11,994 nt of DNA, from the NCBI GenBank assembly GCA_003531115.1, contig DQHT01000067.1, positions 6,283 through 18,276 on the forward strand. The letters are read 5' to 3'. Of the stretch, positions 6,910 to 11,994 are shown in pieces. The DNA comes from Bacteroidota bacterium. Its GTDB lineage: Bacteria; Bacteroidota; Bacteroidia; UBA8524. Both the position numbers and the translations under genes were made by a program. The notes under the pieces were generated by a model, which saw nothing but the letters and a program-made list of their open reading frames with translations, made no database searches and was not told the origin of the DNA. Every line of letters starts with the position of its first letter. Within the stretch, counting starts at the first letter, position 1.

Positions 6910-6935
6910 AATAAAAGTATTTAACTACTTTTATT
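6910..6935. promoter_or_regulatory. Perfect inverted repeat, likely Rrf2-type operator of the ric operon
   Basis: AATAAAAGTA (6910-6919) and TACTTTTATT (6926-6935) are exact reverse complements around TTTAAC. The site lies 13 bases upstream of a consensus -7 box, so its right arm falls about where the -33 element should be; a bound protein would block RNA polymerase. The only regulator encoded in the operon is an NsrR/IscR-like Rrf2 protein. Its use of this site is inferred; the symmetry and position are directly visible. Confidence 0.6.
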
Positions 6936-6948
6936 CAGGAATTGTATT

Positions 6949-6956
6949 TATCTTTG
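6949..6956 (+). promoter_or_regulatory. -7 box (TATCTTTG) of the ric operon promoter
   Basis: TATCTTTG is an exact TAnnTTTG match, 24 bases before the ATG of ric. No good TTG is found at 19-21 bases upstream; the region instead holds the T-rich right arm of the inverted repeat. This suggests a promoter with a weak -33 element, as expected for a regulated operon. Confidence 0.6.
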
Positions 6957-6980
6957 TGGCCACACAACAACAATTAAAAC

Positions 6981-7946
6981 ATGGAAATTGAAATGCTAAA
7001 TATCCTCGACGTTACCGTTCTGGAACCTCGTCTGAAACATTCTACCATTTTTGCCCGATTCGACGAACTGCCGGAAGGCGCTACCCTCACCATCCATAAC
7101 GACCACGACCCGAAACCGCTCTATTACCAAATGCTCGGAGAACGTGGAAACGTTTTTATCTGGGAATACCTGGAAGAAGGTCCCGTATCATGGAAAGTGG
7201 CCATAACCCGGCGTATCACGGGAGAAAATGAAGAAACCCTGGGAGAGATCGCTGCCAAAGACCTGCGTAAAGTAGAAGTTTTCAAAAAATACGGCATTGA
7301 TTTTTGCTGTGGAGGTAAAAAGACGATCAGAGAAGTTTGCCTTGAAAAAGGACTGGACCAGGTACAAATTGAAAAAGAGTTGATCCAGTCAGGACAACAG
7401 ATCTCAACAATGCGCCCACCAACCTATTCCGACTGGAAAATTGATTTTTTAAGCGACTATATTGTCAATACCCATCACAGCTACGTTCAGAAAATGATCC
7501 CGGAGTTGTTGCACTATGCTAAAAAAGTGGCTGGCGTGCACGGACAGGCTCATCCTGAACTTATCAGCATTAATTCACTTGTACAGGAAGTCTGCACTGA
7601 ATTGGTGAATCATATGGCCAAAGAAGAAAAAGTACTTTTCCCTTTTATCAAAAATTTAGTAAATCACGGCATTAACCCCGGGTCCGCTCCCTTTTTTGGA
7701 AGTGTACAGAGTCCGGTTGCCATGATGGAAGAAGAACATGAATTTGTTGGTGTAAGAATGGAGAAAATCCGCTCACTGAGCAAGGATTATGCCCTGCCTT
7801 CCGATGCATGTGCTTCCTATACCCTGCTTTTTAATATGCTTAAAGAGTTCGAAGAGGACCTTCATCTGCATATCCATCTGGAAAACAATATTCTGTTTCC
7901 CAAAGCCCTGGCTCTCGAAAAAGTTTTACAAAACGGGATCGACTAG
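6981..7946 (+). CDS. ric: Iron-sulfur cluster repair di-iron protein (RIC/YtfE/ScdA) with N-terminal DUF2249
   Basis: This 321-residue cytosolic protein has three modules. Residues about 8-78 are a DUF2249 domain (FARFDELPEGATLTIHNDHDP and a W-x-V strand end). Residues about 85-138 are the ScdA_N/DUF542 domain, with the signature 'YGIDFCCGGKKTIREVC' (CCGG at 109-112). Residues about 155-320 form the hemerythrin-like di-iron domain with candidate ligands H165/H166, H211 and E215 (HMAKEEKVLFPF), H253 (EEEHEF), and H297 and E301 (HIHLENNILFP). RIC proteins repair iron-sulfur clusters damaged by nitric oxide or oxidants. Known RIC proteins usually hold only the last two modules (~220 aa), so the DUF2249 is an extension. 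It is the first gene of the operon, 2 bases from the next, behind a consensus promoter box and a palindromic operator candidate. Confidence 0.92.
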   Translation: MEIEMLNILDVTVLEPRLKHSTIFARFDELPEGATLTIHNDHDPKPLYYQMLGERGNVFIWEYLEEGPVSWKVAITRRITGENEETLGEIAAKDLRKVEVFKKYGIDFCCGGKKTIREVCLEKGLDQVQIEKELIQSGQQISTMRPPTYSDWKIDFLSDYIVNTHHSYVQKMIPELLHYAKKVAGVHGQAHPELISINSLVQEVCTELVNHMAKEEKVLFPFIKNLVNHGINPGSAPFFGSVQSPVAMMEEEHEFVGVRMEKIRSLSKDYALPSDACASYTLLFNMLKEFEEDLHLHIHLENNILFPKALALEKVLQNGID

Positions 7947-7948
7947 CT

Positions 7949-8470
7949 ATGCAAATAAACACAGACACCAAGATCGAAACTATCCTTCAGGCCCATCCGG
8001 ATGCGCTGAATGCGATCATCAGCGTCTCGTCCAAATTTAACAAACTCAGGAATCCCGTGTTGCGCAAACTTATGGCGCCACGGGTTTCCCTGAATATGGC
8101 CAGTAAGGTGGGAAATTGTTCTCCGGAGGATTTTTACAAAAAACTGGAACCCCTTGGATTTGTTATCGATCGCCTTCCAAAGGCTGCCATGCCGGCTGTA
8201 GAAGCGGTTCCTGATTCCTCCGACTGGGAAGAATCACTGGCTCGTTTTGAAGATAGGTTGGAAACATTGGATGTGAGGACTTTAGAGATGCCCCAACCCA
8301 TGATCCGTATTCTCTTCGCACTCGAGTCGCTGCCTGAAAGCAAAGCCCTTTTTGTCCATCATAAACGTATTCCCGTTTTTTTGCTCCCTGAATTAAAGGA
8401 CCGAAATATGGATTACCGGATCAAAACGATCAGCGAGGGTGAGGTGAACATGTTAATATTTCGAAAATAA
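7949..8470 (+). CDS. DUF1858-DUF2249 two-domain protein
   Basis: This 173-residue cytosolic protein starts MQINTDTKIETILQAHPDAL and has a DUF1858 domain over about residues 1-70 ('SSKFNKLRNPVLRKLMAPRVSLNMASKVGNCSPEDFYKKL'). An acidic linker follows (about 85-105), then a DUF2249 domain (about 107-173, LDVRTLEMPQPMIRILFALE ... ALFVHHKRIPVFLLPEL). DUF1858 is related to the DUF542 module of ScdA/RIC, and DUF2249 is also present in the adjacent ric product, so the two proteins share domain types. Biochemical function is unknown. DUF2249 has a TusA-like fold, so a sulfur- or cluster-related role is plausible but inferred. It is 2 bases from ric and 1 base from the next gene, clearly the same operon. 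Confidence 0.82.
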   Translation: MQINTDTKIETILQAHPDALNAIISVSSKFNKLRNPVLRKLMAPRVSLNMASKVGNCSPEDFYKKLEPLGFVIDRLPKAAMPAVEAVPDSSDWEESLARFEDRLETLDVRTLEMPQPMIRILFALESLPESKALFVHHKRIPVFLLPELKDRNMDYRIKTISEGEVNMLIFRK

Positions 8471-8471
8471 T

Positions 8472-9761
8472 ATGCTGATAAACGGAAATAACAGGATGAT
8501 GCAAACGACTTCCCACCGGGTTGTGTTGCCCTTTTATTTCTACGCCGCTCTCGCGTTTCTTGCTGGTACCGTGCTACTGTTTGATGCTGTACCCGTATTT
8601 TCCGGTCACTTTTTTCACCCTAAATTATTAGCAGTAACGCATTGTATGGCTCTGGGCTGGGGAACCATGATGATCATGGGTGCCGCACATCAACTTGTAC
8701 CGGTATTGATAGAAGGAAAATTATACAGCAATCTGGCTGCTTACCTTTCATTCGGCTTGGCAGCGCTTGGAATTCCCCTGCTCATCTATGGCTTTTATAC
8801 CTTTTCATTGGGCCATACCGCGCAATTAGGCGGGATACTTATCGTCGCTTCGATCGTGGTTTATATGATCAATCTGGCTATGAGCATGGCACAAAGCAAT
8901 AACGAAAATGTACATGCTGTCTTTGTATTTACAGCTACCCTTTGGTTATTGGCCACTGCTTCTTTGGGACTAGCCTTACTCTTTAACTTTACTACCCTGT
9001 TTATGCTCAAGGATTCCTTGGGTTACCTCAGCCTCCACGCCCATATGGGAATCGTGGGCTGGTTTCTTCTGATGATCATGGGGGTTGGCAGTAAGCTGAT
9101 CCCCATGTTCCTGATCTCTAAATATACCAATACCAGGTTACTTTGGGCGATCTTTATCCTGATCAACCTGGCACTTTTAAGTTTTGTGTTTTTGAATTTA
9201 TTCATCGCCCCTGGAATCTTACACCTCCTTCCGCTCCTGGCAGGTGGCAGTGCGGTGGCCTTGTTTGGGTATTATTGCTTTGCCTCGGCAAAAGACCGCA
9301 TACGCAAAAAGGTCGATGAACAAATGAAACTGTCTCTCCTGTCGGTACTTCTGCTGCTTATTCCCATGGTCCTGCTTTTACTCGTAGTTGGCTCCCTGTT
9401 CGTTTATCAAAAGCAACAAAACACCCTGGTACTTGCCTACGGTTTTCTCGTTTTTTTTGGATGGATCTCTTCCATCATCCTGGGCATGAGTTTTAAAACC
9501 CTGCCTTTTATTGTATGGAATAAAGTTTACCATCAACAGGTTGGACTAGGAACTACCCCCAACCCCAAAGACCTGTTTAACAGCACCTTGTTTCGGATCA
9601 TGGCTTTGAGTTATGTTCCCGGAATTCTGATCTTTACCAGCGGTATCCTGTTCAGGTTGCCTGTTTTGTTGCAAATTGGCGCTGCCGGCCTTTTTATCAG
9701 TGCCCTGTTTTATAATTGGAATATCCTGAAAATTTTAAACCATAAAGCCGTAAAAGCATGA
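8472..9761 (+). CDS. Heme-copper oxidase subunit I / NnrS-like 12-helix membrane protein
   Basis: This 429-residue integral membrane protein has about 12 predicted helices. Two segments look like an internal duplication: 'AVTHCMALGWGTMMIMGAAHQLVPVL' (about 54-79, H57 and H73) and 'SLHAHMGIVGWFLLMIMGVGSKLIPMF' (about 187-213, H189 and H191). Both resemble the His-containing helices of CcoN/NorB-like subunit I and NnrS-type proteins. The full set of haem and Cu ligands of a working oxidase or NO reductase is not evident, so catalysis is uncertain. A haem- or NO-related membrane role fits the operon. It starts 1 base after the upstream stop, overlaps the next gene by ATGA, and has alternative starts at M9/M10. 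Single-subunit NO reductase, NnrS homologue or haem-binding regulator are all possible. Confidence 0.65.
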   Translation: MLINGNNRMMQTTSHRVVLPFYFYAALAFLAGTVLLFDAVPVFSGHFFHPKLLAVTHCMALGWGTMMIMGAAHQLVPVLIEGKLYSNLAAYLSFGLAALGIPLLIYGFYTFSLGHTAQLGGILIVASIVVYMINLAMSMAQSNNENVHAVFVFTATLWLLATASLGLALLFNFTTLFMLKDSLGYLSLHAHMGIVGWFLLMIMGVGSKLIPMFLISKYTNTRLLWAIFILINLALLSFVFLNLFIAPGILHLLPLLAGGSAVALFGYYCFASAKDRIRKKVDEQMKLSLLSVLLLLIPMVLLLLVVGSLFVYQKQQNTLVLAYGFLVFFGWISSIILGMSFKTLPFIVWNKVYHQQVGLGTTPNPKDLFNSTLFRIMALSYVPGILIFTSGILFRLPVLLQIGAAGLFISALFYNWNILKILNHKAVKA

Positions 9762-10081
9762 ACGAACGCACCAATAACAGTGTTAAATGCGCCATGGCCC
9801 TTACAGCCCTGTACCAGGTTTTTGATCCGGAATTGGGGATTAACGTGGTGGATATGGGCTTAATTTATGCGATCGATTTTAACGAAACCAAGAAGCAGAT
9901 AGCTTGCGAAATGACCCTGAGCACTCCTTTTTGTCCCATGGGTGATTCGATCACCCAGGGAGTAAAAAATGCCCTGGAACAAGCCTTCCCTGAATATACC
10001 CTGAGCCTGGAACTCACCTTCGATCCACCCTGGACGCAGGAACATATTTCTGAAGAGGGACGAATTTATTTAAACAACTGA
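9758..10081 (+). CDS. MIP18/DUF59 family iron-sulfur cluster assembly factor
   Basis: This 107-residue cytosolic protein matches the DUF59 (MIP18, SufT/PaaD-related) family. It has 'ALYQVFDPELGINVVDMGLIYAI' (about 18-39, with DPE at 23-25), the conserved 'TLSTPFCPMGDSI' (about 53-65, with Cys59), and the C-terminal 'LELTFDPPWT' strand (about 84-94). Members aid maturation or delivery of iron-sulfur clusters, and in some cases metal-sulfur enzyme assembly. Length matches single-domain members, without the extended C-terminus of PaaD. Its ATG overlaps the preceding gene's stop, and the Rrf2 gene follows 3 bases later. Its presence next to a RIC gene suggests a role in rebuilding clusters after damage. 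The client protein is unknown. Confidence 0.88.
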   Translation: MNERTNNSVKCAMALTALYQVFDPELGINVVDMGLIYAIDFNETKKQIACEMTLSTPFCPMGDSITQGVKNALEQAFPEYTLSLELTFDPPWTQEHISEEGRIYLNN

Positions 10082-10084
10082 ACG

Positions 10085-10519
10085 ATGTTAAGTGTAACCT
10101 GTAAAGCCGCCATTAAAGCCGTAATATACCTCGGTTCGAAGCATGAATTCGGACAAAAAGCGAGCATCGGCGAAATTGCCTCCGATATCAATGAAAACGA
10201 ACATACAGTAGGCAAACTCTTGCAAAAGCTGGTAAAAGCAGGGATCATCAACAGCACCAAAGGGCCCAGCGGGGGATTTTCACTCGACGAAAGCCAGCTG
10301 GAACTGCCCCTGATGATGATCGTTGAAGCCATTGACGGAACCAGCATCTTTAGTCAGTGTGGCCTCGGCCTCACGGAATGCACCGCCTCGCGTCCCTGCC
10401 CCATCCATTTCGATTTCAAACCGGTAAGGGACATGTTCCAGAACCTGTGTCTGGGAAAAAAGATCACGCACCTCTGCGAACCCGTTAATGAAGGAGTCAG
10501 CTACCTTATGCTGAAGTAA
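10085..10519 (+). CDS. Rrf2-family iron-sulfur transcriptional regulator (NsrR/IscR-like)
   Basis: This 144-residue protein has the Rrf2 layout. The N-terminal helix 'CKAAIKAVIYLGSK' is followed by the winged helix-turn-helix (about 26-66: ASIGEIASDINENEHTVGKLLQKLVKAGII, then the wing NSTKGPSGGFSLD). A dimerisation helix (about 75-85, LMMIVEAIDG) leads to the cluster loop with Cys92, Cys99 and Cys105 (QCGLGLTECTASRPCPIH). The CX6CX5C spacing is close to the CX5CX5C of IscR/NsrR proteins that bind [2Fe-2S] or [4Fe-4S] clusters. The sensor type, NO or cluster status, cannot be fixed by sequence, but the RIC neighbour favours NO. It sits inside the operon it most likely represses, via the perfect inverted repeat at 6910-6935. 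Confidence 0.88.
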   Translation: MLSVTCKAAIKAVIYLGSKHEFGQKASIGEIASDINENEHTVGKLLQKLVKAGIINSTKGPSGGFSLDESQLELPLMMIVEAIDGTSIFSQCGLGLTECTASRPCPIHFDFKPVRDMFQNLCLGKKITHLCEPVNEGVSYLMLK

Positions 10520-10535
10520 CAATAATCTTAAAATC

Positions 10536-11994
10536 ATGACAAAATCACATTCATTTCATATCCCCGTAATGGGAATTGCCTTTACCCTCGATACCCCCTA
10601 TAAAGTTGCACCATATGGCATCGACTCTGTTATTTCTTTGATCGACGATATTCTCATGGAAAAAATGAGGAAAATGTACTGTGAGAAATTCGACCTGATC
10701 TATCAGGAAATCAGTGAAAATATGGAAGATTTCAGAGCCAGGAGAATCACCTCCTACCTGAATCTTATCAATACCCTGGCTAAGAAAAAGTTTGAGGCAC
10801 TAAAAGCCGCAGGACTCGAAAAAGGCAGTGAGTTAAGAAAATACCTGGAAATGCTCCCAAGTGGCTCTGAGATCCGGGAACGGGTACTGCAGGCTTTCGA
10901 AAGCAGCCATAGTAAGGAAGACCTTGACAATCAACTGGCTAAGCTTCTGCAAATGGGGAGTGTTGATGTTAATATGATGACCAAGGTTGATAAGGACAAC
11001 TACCGGGGCGATGAAAAGCTACCGGTTGAATACAACGATGCCCATGCAGCACTTCGTGGATTTGCAAAAAGTGAATTAAATGCCTCGCTGATCCTTTCGG
11101 CCGGAATGAACCCGCGCCTCTATGGCTACCTCGAACATTTTGATGTTTTTTATCCTGACCCGACCGGCCATGTCGCCAAAAAGATTGTTTTAAAGGTGAG
11201 TGATTACCGCTCTGCCTTTATACAGGGTAAATTTTTAGCTAATAAGGGTTTATGGGTTTCTGAATACCGCATTGAATCCGGATTAAATTGTGGGGGCCAC
11301 GCCTTTGCAACGGATGGATACCTGCTGGGTCCTATCCTTGCCGAGTTTCGGGATAAACGGGAAGAGTTAAGCCAAACGTTACATGAAATATGGGCAAAGG
11401 CGCTGAACGAAAAAGGACGTGTCGTACCTGAGCAGGCTCTGCCAATTGTACTCAGCGCCCAGGGCGGAGTTGGAACTGCAGAAGAACATAACTTTTTATT
11501 GCAGCATTATCAGGTTGATTCAGTTGGATGGGGCACCCCCTTTTTACTGGTACCCGAAGCAACCACTGTTGATGAACTTACCCTGGAAAAACTGGTGGCG
11601 GCAAAAGAAGATGACCTCTATACCAGTGGCATTTCTCCTCTCGGAGTGCCTTTTAACACCCTGCGCGGCAATACAAAAGACCAGGAAAAGTATGCCCTGA
11701 TCGCCAAAAACAGGCCGGGAAGTTCCTGCCCCAAAAAGTATGTCGCATTAAATTCAGAATTTACTGAACGGAACATTTGTACTGCTTCCCGCCAATATCA
11801 GGATCTGAAGATCAAAGAACTCAATAAAAAAGAACTCAGCACCCCGGTTTATGAACGGGAATACGCCCGGATCACCGAAAAATCATGTATTTGTGTCGGA
11901 TTAGGAACCGCTGCCCTGCTTGTTAATGATCTGAGCACAAAACGCGAAGGAAAAGGTGTTTCCATTTGCCCCGGACCAAACCTGGCCTATTTTT
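10536..11994 (+). CDS. Large conserved protein of unknown function, C-terminus outside window
   Basis: The frame runs from ATG at 10536, 16 bases after the Rrf2 stop, without interruption to the window end: 486 codons plus one base. It starts MTKSHSFHIPVMGIAFTLDT and has no signal peptide or membrane helix, so it is probably cytosolic. A helical N-terminal third (about 30-150) is followed by an alpha/beta region with glycine-rich blocks: NCGGHAFATDGYLLGP (251-266), QGGVGTAEEH (309-318), 'VDSVGWGTPFLLVPEATTVD' and 'SPLGVPFNTLRG' (367-378). These loops resemble flavin-binding TIM-barrel proteins, which is a guess. Several cysteines (C252, C398, C415, C451, C453, C478), including CIC and SSCPKKY, could hold an iron-sulfur cluster. 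I cannot assign a family. Co-transcription with ric and the Rrf2 gene points to NO or iron-sulfur stress. Confidence 0.8.
   Translation, partial: MTKSHSFHIPVMGIAFTLDTPYKVAPYGIDSVISLIDDILMEKMRKMYCEKFDLIYQEISENMEDFRARRITSYLNLINTLAKKKFEALKAAGLEKGSELRKYLEMLPSGSEIRERVLQAFESSHSKEDLDNQLAKLLQMGSVDVNMMTKVDKDNYRGDEKLPVEYNDAHAALRGFAKSELNASLILSAGMNPRLYGYLEHFDVFYPDPTGHVAKKIVLKVSDYRSAFIQGKFLANKGLWVSEYRIESGLNCGGHAFATDGYLLGPILAEFRDKREELSQTLHEIWAKALNEKGRVVPEQALPIVLSAQGGVGTAEEHNFLLQHYQVDSVGWGTPFLLVPEATTVDELTLEKLVAAKEDDLYTSGISPLGVPFNTLRGNTKDQEKYALIAKNRPGSSCPKKYVALNSEFTERNICTASRQYQDLKIKELNKKELSTPVYEREYARITEKSCICVGLGTAALLVNDLSTKREGKGVSICPGPNLAYF

Noticed and set aside
6910..6935. Reading the inverted repeat as a terminator of the SDR gene
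   Set aside because: The arms are almost only A/T and no T run follows the right arm (it is followed by CAGGAATTG). Its position against the -7 box favours an operator, though a weak termination role is not excluded.
11419..11700. 93-codon plus-strand frame near the window end
   Set aside because: It lies in another frame inside the large continuous frame that starts at 10536, whose translation has conserved-looking glycine and cysteine blocks.
10536..11994. Calling the last gene a nitronate monooxygenase or glutamate synthase-like enzyme
   Set aside because: Only loop-level resemblance to flavin TIM-barrel proteins is visible. No catalytic residue set could be matched, and the C-terminus is missing.

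Overview
The window looks like chromosomal DNA from a Bacteroidetes bacterium, most likely a member of the Flavobacteriia. Three things suggest this. Two upstream regions carry the Bacteroidetes-type promoter (a -33 TTG-like element and a -7 TAnnTTTG box). Ribosome binding regions are A-rich without a clear Shine-Dalgarno. Several protein types are typical of the phylum (DUF1573-like/TonB_C periplasmic protein, DUF6624 protein, ArsR-SRPBCC pair, Bacteroidetes-type homoserine dehydrogenase). All supported genes lie on the + strand. No rRNA, tRNA, CRISPR array, transposase or phage gene was seen.

Positions 1-5371 are a loose set of housekeeping and accessory genes: the 3' end of a homoserine dehydrogenase gene; an SRPBCC-fold protein; a secreted DUF1573-like/TonB_C fusion; a small lipoprotein followed by a four-helix membrane protein; a secreted TPR/DUF6624 protein; and an ArsR-family repressor overlapping a second SRPBCC (AHSA1-type) gene. 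The ArsR gene has a very good promoter with a palindrome over its -7 box. Short intergenic curiosities include three tandem GTCGAC heptads and a G-rich GGGAGCGGG cluster. A strong rho-independent terminator closes the ArsR/SRPBCC operon and sits only 6 nt before a spermidine-synthase-like methyltransferase gene. An SDR oxidoreductase gene follows.

Positions 6905-11994 are the most interesting part: a tightly packed operon of at least six genes that reads as a nitric-oxide / iron-sulfur-damage response. In order it encodes a RIC/YtfE/ScdA-type di-iron cluster-repair protein with an extra N-terminal DUF2249 domain; a DUF1858-DUF2249 protein; a 12-helix heme-copper-oxidase-subunit-I/NnrS-like membrane protein; a MIP18/DUF59 iron-sulfur assembly factor; an Rrf2-family regulator with three cysteines spaced like those of NsrR/IscR; and a large, cysteine-containing cytosolic protein of unknown function that runs off the window end. 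A perfect 10+6+10 inverted repeat lies just upstream of a consensus -7 box (TATCTTTG) ahead of the first gene. The simplest model is autoregulation: the Rrf2 protein represses the operon through this site until its cluster is nitrosylated or lost. The operon would then supply cluster repair (RIC), cluster delivery (MIP18-like), a membrane haem protein that may handle NO, and the unknown protein. The operator assignment and the role of the last protein are inference.
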